From the NCBI GenBank assembly GCA_002256685.1, contig NQJH01000076.1, positions 1 to 7,577 on the forward strand: 7,577 nt of DNA, in the 5' to 3' direction. The position numbers were made by a program, and so were the translations under genes. This document shows positions 1 through 5,407 of this stretch, in pieces; position 1 is the stretch's first letter, and every line of letters begins with the position of its first letter. The notes beneath the pieces were generated by a model, which ran no database searches, had not been told where the DNA came from, and saw only the letters and a program-made list of their open reading frames with translations. This DNA comes from Methylococcaceae bacterium NSP1-2 (lineage in GTDB: Bacteria; Pseudomonadota; Gammaproteobacteria; Methylococcales; Methylomonadaceae).

Positions 1-176
1 TATGCAGTTGTTTAATACTTTTACACTTTATTTTTTCATGTACATCAAGACGTATCACTACACTGAAAAAACCGTTAGTGAGTATATAGTTGTGATATTC
101 AATTAAATTGGTTTTAGTATTATTATCGTCATAATGCGTAATATCGATAACAGACAGATAATATTTTAAAAATTCG
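1..176 (-). pseudogene. Decayed 3' fragment of a duplicated GTPase gene
   Basis: This stretch aligns to 444-622 inside the intact GTPase gene, with a single 3-base (one codon) gap near the left end and none from 44 to 176. It corresponds to residues 121-179 of the intact protein, and roughly 42 of 59 residues are identical. The conserved THYDDNN segment (G4 region) is kept, but many changes are non-conservative. Of 17 base differences between 41 and 176, 14 are G/C in the intact copy and A/T here, 2 go the other way and 1 is a transversion, as expected for drift without selection. The P-loop part is absent: similarity stops at a hairpin (169-203) and the frame meets a stop at about 221-223. 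The fragment continues beyond the left edge, so its true 3' end is not seen. It is clearly a partial duplicate; lack of function is inferred. Confidence 0.85.
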
Positions 177-203
177 TTTTTTTTACAAAAAAAAACGAAT
201 TTT
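169..203. repeat. Perfect 16-bp hairpin at the edge of the duplication
   Basis: Bases 169-184 pair perfectly with 188-203 around a 3-base loop (185-187). The outer part of each arm is AAAATTCG / CGAATTTT and the inner part is a T8/A8 run. The left arm begins inside the decayed GTPase copy, whose similarity to the intact copy ends exactly here. The right arm therefore looks like an inverted copy of the end of the duplicate. Confidence 0.8.
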
Positions 204-274
204 ATTTCTAACAATTTATATCACTTTGAATAAAATTATATAGCAGAAATAGTATAAATTAATTCAAGCCTAGA

Positions 275-319
275 GTAGGTGCAAATTCATTCACACTGTG
301 CGGATAAATCCGCACCTAC
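275..319. repeat. REP-like double palindrome
   Basis: The outer arms GTAGGTGC (275-282) and GCACCTAC (312-319) are exact reverse complements. Inside the right half lies a second perfect palindrome, GTGCGGAT-AA-ATCCGCAC (298-315). The left half (GTGCAAATTCATTCAC) looks like a degraded version of a similar palindrome. The element is far richer in G+C than its surroundings and can fold as a two-leaf structure. This is the form of a REP/BIME-type extragenic repeat. It sits between the intact GTPase gene and its decayed copy. Other copies in the genome cannot be seen from here. Confidence 0.7.
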
Positions 320-340
320 ATCATTTTATTGCGTTTTATA

Positions 341-377
341 AAAATATGACATGATATGATATAAATTTATGTCATAT
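341..377 (-). terminator. Possible AT-rich terminator of the GTPase gene
   Basis: Read on the minus strand, ATATGACAT (377-369) pairs with ATGTCATAT (352-344) and is followed at once by a run of T (345-341). It lies about 40 bases past the GTPase stop codon. The stem is 9 bp but contains only two G-C pairs, so it would be weak. A second AT-rich pairing (354-362 with 374-382) competes with it. Confidence 0.35.
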
Positions 378-417
378 CATATAGAATGGTTTTGAGGACC
401 AAATGCGTAGAGATCCG

Positions 418-981
418 TTAGTTAACGCAATGCACTATTTTGGTATGCAGTTGTTTAACAACTTTTTGCACTTGATTTTTTTCACGCGCATCAAGACGCA
501 TCACTACACTGGAAAAACCGTTGGTGAGTACATAATTGTGATATTCGATTAAATTGGTTTCAGTATTGTTATCGTCATAATGCGTAACACCGATGACAGA
601 TGGATGATTTTTTAAAAATTCGCTATGAAATTGTAAAAAATAATCCAATTCAGTTAAAGGTTTACTGTAACCGTTATCAATCAATACCACCATCCCCGCC
701 GCACCTTTACAGGCGATAGTAGCCATAAAATCAAATCGTCGTTGCCCCGGTGTCCCATAAATATGCAATTTAGTATTGTCTATATGGGTGACACCGTATT
801 CTAAGCCGACGGTGGTAGTCAATTTACGGCGTAAAGCATCTTTTTCAGTGGCTTTCGCCTCTGAACCAATAATCGGTGCGTCGCTAATGGCTGTTACAGC
901 AGTTGTTTTTCCCGATCCGATATTGCCAACAAAAACTATTTTTAAAGGGTCATTAATAGGTTTTTTTTTAGTATTTAACAT
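418..981 (-). CDS. Small Ras/Mgl-like GTPase (COG2229 type)
   Basis: A 187-residue cytoplasmic GTP-binding protein of the small bacterial Ras-like class. The P-loop is GNIGSGKTT (residues 19-27). A switch I-like TTTVGLEYG follows at 55-63, and the G3 motif is GTPGQ (76-80) in place of DxxGQ, as is usual in the COG2229 family. The G4 position reads THYD (133-136), lacking the standard lysine of NKxD, and LDAR (163-166) follows the last strand. Known relatives act as nucleotide switches in signalling or polarity, often next to roadblock/LC7 proteins; no such partner is visible here, though the downstream side leaves the window. The start at 981 is supported by AGAGGA about 7 bases upstream on the minus strand. 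A decayed partial copy lies immediately downstream (1-176). The class is secure; the cellular role is unknown. Confidence 0.88.
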   Translation of the reverse strand: MLNTKKKPINDPLKIVFVGNIGSGKTTAVTAISDAPIIGSEAKATEKDALRRKLTTTVGLEYGVTHIDNTKLHIYGTPGQRRFDFMATIACKGAAGMVVLIDNGYSKPLTELDYFLQFHSEFLKNHPSVIGVTHYDDNNTETNLIEYHNYVLTNGFSSVVMRLDAREKNQVQKVVKQLHTKIVHCVN

Positions 982-1029
982 GGCTTTTTCCTCTGTTATT
1001 AAATCACTTTAATTTTTACCGCTATCAAA

Positions 1030-1058
1030 TTTTTAACCATATAAACAAATTACTTCAA
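1030..1058 (-). promoter_or_regulatory. Possible promoter of the GTPase gene
   Basis: On the minus strand TTGAAG (1058-1053), a 17-base spacer and TAAAAA (1035-1030) make a weak sigma-70-like pair about 50 bases upstream of the start. The 314-base spacer 982-1295 is very AT-rich, so such matches arise easily by chance. Apart from the inverted repeat at 1156-1209 I see nothing else in it. Confidence 0.25.
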
Positions 1059-1155
1059 ATTATTTTTTTGATATTGGAAAGTAGTTTAGGTAATTTTACT
1101 TATTTAATAAAACAATATTATTAGATTATGGTATTCAATAAATAGATAATATATT

Positions 1156-1209
1156 GCCAATGGCTCAGTTTTTATACCCCCATTCCCTTATACCGAAATA
1201 GCCATTGGC
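1156..1209. repeat. 10-bp inverted repeat downstream of the MarR gene
   Basis: GCCAATGGCT (1156-1165) and AGCCATTGGC (1200-1209) are exact reverse complements around a 34-base loop that contains two TATA(C/A)C-rich near repeats. It lies beyond the end of the MarR gene with no T run after it on either strand, so it is not a typical intrinsic terminator. It may be a small non-autonomous element or a protein site. Confidence 0.5.
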
Positions 1210-1295
1210 GAAGCGTGTCATTCCGTTATGACGCTCAAAAAACGCCACACCTTATCTAACTAGCACATTTAATGCCATTATAAGAACGCTATTTA

Positions 1296-1772
1296 TTATT
1301 CTTCGTACTCATCGTCATTCAGTGTTTCCCCCGCGCCTCTTGCTGTGCTAACAGCTTTATGTAGTCGAACTAAATCAGCTTCAAGAGTGGCAATGTCTTC
1401 TGGGGAATAATCATCAAATAAGCGACCGATAAAGGTTAAATGTTCAGGAAAAGCGCACTTAAATAAGGCGTTGCCCGCTTCAGTTAAGCGAATAATTTGA
1501 CTACGCCCATCGGTTTTTGAAGCCACCCGTTGAATCAGACCTTTATCTTCTAAACGATTAATAACCCCTGTTAACGTGCCTTTAGTAATCAGGGTTTTTT
1601 CGCCTAGGGTTTTATAAGGCAGTCCTGATGTCCCGCCTAGAGTGATGATGACATCGAATTGCGGTAAGGTCAGATTAAGCTTTTGAACGTGACTTGCAGC
1701 ATAAGATAGAAAAGCTTGATGTGTTCTTAATAACTCACGCAATACAGTCGGGAATGTGTCTGGATTTTTCAT
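1296..1772 (-). CDS. MarR-family transcriptional regulator
   Basis: A 158-residue winged-helix regulator, normal length for MarR proteins, which bind palindromic operators as dimers and usually release DNA on binding a ligand or on oxidation. The N-terminal helices (about 8-30) would form the dimer interface. The winged helix spans about 36-98, with recognition helix TKGTLTGVINRLEDKGLI (63-80) and a wing carrying the family signature DGRSQIIRLT (88-97). There is one cysteine (106), so a two-cysteine redox switch within one chain is not possible. The C-terminus is acidic. The gene is divergent from the exported-protein gene at 2086. A perfect 20-bp palindrome (1787-1806) covers its own predicted transcription start, implying autorepression. 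The ribosome site before 1772 is poor (a GAG about 10 bases upstream). The ligand cannot be told from sequence. Confidence 0.93.
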   Translation of the reverse strand: MKNPDTFPTVLRELLRTHQAFLSYAASHVQKLNLTLPQFDVIITLGGTSGLPYKTLGEKTLITKGTLTGVINRLEDKGLIQRVASKTDGRSQIIRLTEAGNALFKCAFPEHLTFIGRLFDDYSPEDIATLEADLVRLHKAVSTARGAGETLNDDEYEE

Positions 1773-1786
1773 AGTTTTAAACTCAG

Positions 1787-1806
1787 TTTGTTCTAATTAG
1801 AACAAA
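1787..1806. promoter_or_regulatory. MarR operator 1 (perfect palindrome)
   Basis: TTTGTTCTAATTAGAACAAA is a perfect 20-bp palindrome lying 14 bases upstream of the MarR start codon and abutting the predicted -10 at 1807-1812. Bound protein would sit on the transcription start. Size and symmetry fit MarR dimers. Two related boxes are found at 1935 and 1956. Confidence 0.8.
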
Positions 1807-1835
1807 ATAGTAGCTTTAAAGCCCATTAACCTCAA
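1807..1835 (-). promoter_or_regulatory. Promoter of the MarR gene
   Basis: On the minus strand TTGAGG (1835-1830) and TACTAT (1812-1807) are separated by exactly 17 bases, each matching the sigma-70 consensus at 4 of 6 positions. Operator 1 begins directly after the -10. Confidence 0.6.
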
Positions 1836-1934
1836 GAAAAACCTGATTATTTCAATCAGTTCAGGACATTTTATAGTCGGTATCATTACAAAATTATTAA
1901 TGTTCCTTTTTAGGAAATACTGAATTTCAATAAA

Positions 1935-1954
1935 ATAGTTCGTATTAGAACAAA
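1935..1954. promoter_or_regulatory. MarR operator 2
   Basis: ATAGTTCGTATTAGAACAAA shares 16 of 20 bases with operator 1, including the GTTC-N6-GAAC core. It lies just upstream of the -35 of the exported-protein promoter and 21 bp (two helical turns) from box 3. Confidence 0.7.
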
Positions 1955-1955
1955 T

Positions 1956-1975
1956 TTAGTTTGCATTAGTACTAA
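1956..1975. promoter_or_regulatory. MarR operator 3 (diverged)
   Basis: TTAGTTTGCATTAGTACTAA matches operator 2 at 15 of 20 positions and operator 1 at 14 of 20. It overlaps a longer inverted repeat, AATTTAGT (1953-1960) with ACTAAATT (1971-1978), and covers the predicted -35 of the plus-strand promoter. Its register is exactly 21 bp after box 2, so dimers would bind on the same face of the helix. Confidence 0.55.
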
Positions 1976-1988
1976 ATTCGAGTAGACT
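1961..1988 (+). promoter_or_regulatory. Promoter of the exported helical protein gene
   Basis: TTGCAT (1961-1966), a 16-base spacer and TAGACT (1983-1988) form a plausible sigma-70 promoter. It would give a leader of about 90 bases before the start at 2086. Operator box 3 covers the -35, so a bound MarR dimer would exclude polymerase. Confidence 0.5.
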
Positions 1989-2085
1989 ATAGCCATACCT
2001 AGAGATTAAGTTGAATGTTTCCAAAACTGAAGTTCATTTAATCATTTGTATCAATATGTTACTTATTTATTTTGAGGCTTACCCC

Positions 2086-2466
2086 ATGAACACATTTAAA
2101 AAAATCTTACTTGCTTTGGCTATCACTGCAACGTCATCAACTGCGTTTGCCGTCGCTAATCCATCGTATGAAGAAGTTCAAACAGCGATTAACAACACCT
2201 TGGCAAAAGTAGAAGAAGCGAACACTGGCATCAACAGTGGCGCAGATACTGAAAAATTGATCGACATCGTGACCGATGCTCGCCAATTACAAAAAGATAT
2301 TTCTAATAACGTACTGGATGTTAAACGTAACCAAGCCAGCAATGTGTTAAAACAAGCGCGGGCAGCTTTGCAAAAAAATGAGCTAGATGTGGCTAAAGAA
2401 TCGCTAGCCGATGCACTGAACCGTTATAAAGAAATTAAACAAATTTACGCTGCAAATCATCAATAA
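2086..2466 (+). CDS. Small exported all-helical protein, function unknown
   Basis: I do not recognise a named family. The start at 2086 is chosen over an in-frame ATG at 2011 because GAGG (2074-2077) is well placed and because the protein then begins with a classical signal peptide: MNTFKK, a hydrophobic stretch LLALAITATSST, and cleavage after AFA (about residue 22). The mature part, about 104 residues, lacks cysteine and is predicted to be almost wholly amphipathic helix, with heptad-like runs such as VLKQARAALQKNELDVAKESL. The layout recalls small periplasmic helical-bundle proteins of the SmbP kind, but the metal-binding histidines of SmbP are missing. It is a single-gene unit with its own promoter, MarR boxes and terminator, so it is probably the main target of the divergent MarR regulator. 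A role in envelope stress or binding of a small molecule is a guess. Confidence 0.85.
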   Translation: MNTFKKILLALAITATSSTAFAVANPSYEEVQTAINNTLAKVEEANTGINSGADTEKLIDIVTDARQLQKDISNNVLDVKRNQASNVLKQARAALQKNELDVAKESLADALNRYKEIKQIYAANHQ

Positions 2467-2486
2467 GCCAACGCGGTTGGTCTTAC

Positions 2487-2522
2487 AAACCCTTATTCGA
2501 TTTTTCGAATAAGGGTTTTTTA
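2487..2522 (+). terminator. Strong intrinsic terminator
   Basis: Bases 2487-2500 (AAACCCTTATTCGA) pair perfectly with 2505-2518 around a TTTT loop, and the stem runs into a T tract (2516-2521). It lies 20 bases after the stop of the exported protein gene and isolates it from the bacterioferritin-like gene. Confidence 0.93.
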
Positions 2523-2569
2523 TTTATGTGACCTGTTTAGTGTAGCCACATCAATTCTATTCCTTTAAT

Positions 2570-2588
2570 AACTTAAAAGTTTTATAGT
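2570..2588 (+). promoter_or_regulatory. Possible -10 and palindrome before the bacterioferritin-like gene
   Basis: TATAGT (2583-2588) matches a -10 box at 5 of 6 positions, but no good -35 is seen 16-18 bases before it. The palindrome AACTT-AA-AAGTT (2570-2581) lies directly upstream, where an activator or repressor could act. It does not resemble the MarR boxes or a Fur box. Confidence 0.3.
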
Positions 2589-2621
2589 GAGCTTCGTTTA
2601 ATTCTGACACAGGAGTCTCTT

Positions 2622-3065
2622 ATGACTAACAGTAGTATTGATAACGATGCCGTGCTTAAAGTGCTAAATAAAATTTTAGAAGCTGAATTAGCAGGAGTTG
2701 TGCGTTATACGCATTACGCATTAATGGTTTTTGGCTACAATCGTATTCCCATTGTTTCTTGGATGCGAGGTCAGGCAAATGAGTCTTTGGCTCATGCTAA
2801 CGAAGCGGGTGAATTGATTACCCATTTAGGCGGGCATCCCTCTTTAGGAATAGGCACCTTACTGGAAACCCATCGGCACGATATTGGCGATATTCTTCGG
2901 GAATCTCTGGAGCATGAAACATTGGCTTTAGCAGAATATAATCGTTTGCTTGACTTGGTGAACGGTCGCCATGTTTTACTTGAAGAATATGCGCGTCGTA
3001 TGGTCGCTCAAGAGGAAATACATTTAGGCGATGTGCGTAAGATGTTAAAAAAACCTGACGAATAA
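2622..3065 (+). CDS. Bacterioferritin-family ferritin-like protein
   Basis: A 147-residue four-helix protein of the bacterioferritin/ferritin-like class, which oxidises and stores iron in a multi-subunit shell in the cytoplasm. By alignment from memory with E. coli Bfr, ferroxidase ligands are kept at E22, E99 and E131-x-x-H134. The second-helix site differs: the classical ExxH becomes E54-S-L-A-H58, so the acidic ligand is displaced by one residue, and the heme-ligating methionine of Bfr is replaced by leucine (L56). The segment HLGGHPSLGIGTLLETH (68-84) is typical of a distinct bacterioferritin-like subgroup. AGGAG (2611-2615) supports the start. The gene is 162 bp upstream of the heme-binding protein gene and may be transcribed separately or together with it. 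Family assignment is firm; true iron storage, rather than another diiron role, is not proven. Confidence 0.88.
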   Translation: MTNSSIDNDAVLKVLNKILEAELAGVVRYTHYALMVFGYNRIPIVSWMRGQANESLAHANEAGELITHLGGHPSLGIGTLLETHRHDIGDILRESLEHETLALAEYNRLLDLVNGRHVLLEEYARRMVAQEEIHLGDVRKMLKKPDE

Positions 3066-3227
3066 TTACCATTGGCTTACAGATTTACTGCTGATACGAT
3101 TATAAAATACTTTACTAGCAGGCTGATAACCGTAGAGATATTCGATAAAATTATTCGACCGGAAGAAATTATTTTTCCAAAATAATGCTTTAATTTTTCA
3201 TCACAACACAGAACTGGGAGTAAGACC

Positions 3228-3662
3228 ATGCATGTAACCTATGAAGAAGCAGAAAAAGCAATCGCCGCAGCAATTGTTGAATCAAACAAGCTAGGGGTAC
3301 AAATGTGTATCGCCGTTGTCGATTCGGGTGCGGATTTGAAAGCATTTACCCGAATGAATGGAGCGTGGGTCGGCAGTATTGATATTGCCATCAAAAAAGC
3401 CAAGACCGCTTGTTTTTTTGGGATGAACACAGGACAAATAGGTCAGCTATCGCAACCCGGTGGACCGCTATACGGTATTGAACACTCCAACAATGGTTTG
3501 ATTACTTTTCCCGGCGGCATACCCATTGTCGATAAAGACGGCGTTCTGATTGGTGCTATTGGTGTCAGCGGCAGCTCGGTAGAAAACGATCATCAAGTTG
3601 CCAAAGCGGGTGTTGATGTCGTCGGTCTTGCCGATTTGCCTTCTCATCCTTGGCGAACCTAA
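3228..3662 (+). CDS. GlcG/HbpS-family heme-binding protein
   Basis: A 144-residue protein of the DUF336 (GlcG/HbpS) family. Characterised members bind heme or sense redox state; others of the family sit in glycolate or propanediol operons with unknown function. Family landmarks are the N-terminal helix with EEAEKAIAAAI (6-16), strand CIAVVDSGADLKAF (27-40), the central helix IDIAIKKAKTA (51-61), the PGGPLYGIEH segment (77-86), FPGGIPIV (94-101) and the C-terminal GAIGVSGSSVENDHQVAKAG (109-128). There is no signal peptide, so it is probably cytoplasmic, unlike Streptomyces HbpS. GGGAG at 3216-3220 fits the start. The rubredoxin-MBL gene follows after 48 bp, which suggests one transcript, with the bacterioferritin-like gene upstream pointing to iron or heme handling. 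Confidence 0.9.
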   Translation: MHVTYEEAEKAIAAAIVESNKLGVQMCIAVVDSGADLKAFTRMNGAWVGSIDIAIKKAKTACFFGMNTGQIGQLSQPGGPLYGIEHSNNGLITFPGGIPIVDKDGVLIGAIGVSGSSVENDHQVAKAGVDVVGLADLPSHPWRT

Positions 3663-3710
3663 GTTCAACAAGCATTCATATCGAAGGTTTTGTAATTACA
3701 GGAGGGAATA

Positions 3711-4451
3711 ATGAACATTTCTGCTATGTATGAAATTCCTAACGATGCCCAGCAGTGGGTTTGTCTGCAATGCGGTTACAACATGATCGGGGAGATGCCC
3801 GACATTTGTCCGTTTTGCGGAGCGCGTCATGATCGCTTCATGACGTGGGACGAGACCGAAAAGACCTATCGGGTCACGTCGCATCCAGTAAACGATTTCG
3901 TTGATCAATTGCTTTCTGTGCCAAAACTGGGGTTAGAACATGCGGCTTATCGCGTTGAAACCGAAGCTGGCGCAGTCTGGATCGATTCACCATCCGCTTT
4001 CAACCGTGAACTGGCACCGGTCAATGCTATCTTATTTACCCATCATCATTTCATGGGAGCTTCTAATCAGTACCGACACATCTGGAATGCTCAAGTGTGG
4101 TTATATGATCTGGATGCTAAACAGCCTCTGGCGGCATTGTTTGATATTGACCAGCGATTTACCGATGACTTTGTTGCCTATGGCATAGAGGCTTATCATA
4201 TCGGCGGACACACCCAAGGTTTTACCTTTTATATTTACCGAGATGTATTGTTTATCTGCGACTATGTATTTATGACTGATGATGGTATGCGTTTCAACCC
4301 CTACGGACCAGAGCTGGAAACTCGACAACACGCCCAACGGATAGTTGAAATCGTCAAAAACAAATCCCTAAAAACGGTCTGTGGCTATAACTACATAACA
4401 AATTTTGCCGATTGGCTGGTCGGATTAGAACACCTTATTTCAAGTGGTTGA
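3711..4451 (+). CDS. Rubredoxin domain fused to a metallo-beta-lactamase fold
   Basis: A 246-residue two-domain protein. Residues 16-40 hold a short rubredoxin-like knuckle pair, C18-x2-C21 and C33-x2-C36, as in rubrerythrin tails, for a single Fe(Cys)4 centre. Residues about 60-246 form an MBL fold: FTHHHF (109-114), GGHTQG (165-170) and CD (183-184). By family numbering the site-1 histidines (H111, H113, H167) and the bridging aspartate (D184) remain. The HxHxDH motif reads HHHFMG, however, so the site-2 Asp and His are Met115 and Gly116, and the last His is replaced in VCGYNY (223-228). A one-metal site, or an electron-transfer or binding role, is therefore more likely than a normal dinuclear hydrolase or flavodiiron oxidase. 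A strong GGAGG precedes the start. It lies between the heme-binding and DCC genes and ends 8 bp before the latter. Confidence 0.85.
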   Translation: MNISAMYEIPNDAQQWVCLQCGYNMIGEMPDICPFCGARHDRFMTWDETEKTYRVTSHPVNDFVDQLLSVPKLGLEHAAYRVETEAGAVWIDSPSAFNRELAPVNAILFTHHHFMGASNQYRHIWNAQVWLYDLDAKQPLAALFDIDQRFTDDFVAYGIEAYHIGGHTQGFTFYIYRDVLFICDYVFMTDDGMRFNPYGPELETRQHAQRIVEIVKNKSLKTVCGYNYITNFADWLVGLEHLISSG

Positions 4452-4459
4452 TACCTGTC

Positions 4460-4855
4460 ATGCCTTCAAACCTTTCACAACCGAACACTATCGACACCGA
4501 TAAAATTGTTGTTTACTACGATGGTGCTTGCCCAAAATGCAGACACGACAGACAGACTTACGAAAAACTCTCTGGACCCGCTGGAGAGCAAGTTTGCTGG
4601 ATTGATATTACTGACCAAGAAAGCCAATTACGCGATATGGGCATCGATCCGCAAAAGGCATTATCCGAGTTGCATGTCCGCGACACAACCGGTCGAATCA
4701 TTTCGGAACTGGATGCCTACATTCTGTTAATGAATAAAGTACCTCTATTGAAACCTGTCGCTTGGTTAATCAGTTTGCCACTGATTCGTCCCTTATTAGC
4801 CAAGATCTATCATTGGCAAGTCAATCACCGATTAAGGAAAAGAGGATTACTTTAA
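4460..4855 (+). CDS. DCC-family (DUF393) thiol-disulfide oxidoreductase-like protein
   Basis: A 131-residue protein with the family hallmark IVVYYDGACPKCRHD (16-30): a first strand followed by a thioredoxin-like C24-x2-C27. The second strand CWIDITD (46-52) and the SELHVRDTTGRI segment (69-80) are also typical. The C-terminal part (about 96-115) is hydrophobic with prolines and could touch the membrane. The family is predicted to be thiol-disulfide active, but substrates are largely unknown. I chose the ATG at 4460, since the longer frame opens with a TTG at 4412 inside the preceding gene and the residues it adds are unlike the family. The ribosome site is weak, so translation is probably coupled to the rubredoxin-MBL gene, whose stop is 8 bases away. 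No terminator is visible after it. Confidence 0.88.
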   Translation: MPSNLSQPNTIDTDKIVVYYDGACPKCRHDRQTYEKLSGPAGEQVCWIDITDQESQLRDMGIDPQKALSELHVRDTTGRIISELDAYILLMNKVPLLKPVAWLISLPLIRPLLAKIYHWQVNHRLRKRGLL

Positions 4856-5001
4856 TACCCTTTATCTAAGCCGGAAGTTACAAATTAATGCGCACCAGTT
4901 TACTAAGAACATTGAAAAACACAGAGGTCTTTTACAGAATAATTTTACTGTGCTTTCACTATATTCCGAAGCTGTGTCGAACTCGTTTAGTACTACAACC
5001 G

Positions 5002-5247
5002 TCAGTAACCTGAAAACTCTTCCGTACGGATGTTCTCATCACCGACTCCAGCTTCGTTCAACATTTGTCGCATTGCACTTACCATGGCGAGCGGACCGGA
5101 AATATAGTAGATTGGAAGTTTCAAATCATCAATGTATTTAAGGAGCAAGGCTTTATTTATATACCCTGTTTCACCAAGCCACTGGCTTTTTGACTTTTCC
5201 ATATGCGTCATCGTACCGACAAATGTATACTTTAAACGATACAATTT
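5002..5247 (-). pseudogene. C-terminal remnant of a ferredoxin-reductase-like oxidoreductase
   Basis: The minus-strand frame encodes about 80 residues matching the last third of FAD/NAD(P)-binding reductases of the ferredoxin-NADP reductase superfamily. It contains YTFVGTMTHMEKS, WLGETGYI, the nucleotide-binding IYYISGPLAMVSAMR and the C-terminal IRTEEFSGY with its terminal aromatic residue. The C-terminus is intact and ends in TGA. Upstream, the frame is cut by TAG (5250-5248) right where similarity begins, and the only in-frame start there is a TTG without a ribosome site. The FAD-binding domain and first half of the NAD domain (normally some 150-200 residues) are absent, and I found no trace of them in any frame as far as 5340. 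The sequence of the fragment is well preserved, so the truncation may be recent. Confidence 0.85.
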
Positions 5248-5335
5248 CTAATTTTTACGAAATATCAGTTACTTAAAAGATAATTACACAAGGATTACTT
5301 GTTGCCTTAAATTTAGTATCGAATGTTGCGCTATT

Positions 5336-5375
5336 AAAAAGCCCTTAAGCCCAAGTGTGACGCTGGATTCAGGGC
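5336..5375 (-). terminator. Intrinsic terminator of the small exported peptide gene
   Basis: On the minus strand GCCCTGAA (5375-5368) pairs with TTAAGGGC (5348-5341) with one mismatch, followed by TTTTT (5340-5336). It lies about 33 bases past the stop of the 39-residue peptide gene, which supports that tiny gene being a real transcription unit. Confidence 0.6.
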
Positions 5376-5407
5376 GACTTTACGCATTTACGAAGGAATC
5401 CTTACGC

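Noticed and set aside
2011..2085. In-frame N-terminal extension of the exported helical protein from an ATG at 2011
   Set aside because: It would bury the signal peptide, has no ribosome site and lies in the predicted leader; GAGG before 2086 fits far better.
2818..3072. Minus-strand 84-codon frame opposite the bacterioferritin-like gene
   Set aside because: It is antisense to a clear gene, with no motif and no ribosome site; a shadow frame.
4412..4459. Upstream TTG start for the DCC-family protein
   Set aside because: It overlaps the preceding gene, has no ribosome site and adds residues unlike the family.
4900..4960. Hairpin CACAG...CTGTG as terminator of the DCC gene or the reductase stub
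   Set aside because: The stem is only 5 bp with a long loop and no T run in the right place.
5276..5340. Minus-strand peptide NSATFDTKFKATSNPCVIIF after the peptide-gene terminator
   Set aside because: It has no start codon or ribosome site and only about 20 codons; nothing supports translation.
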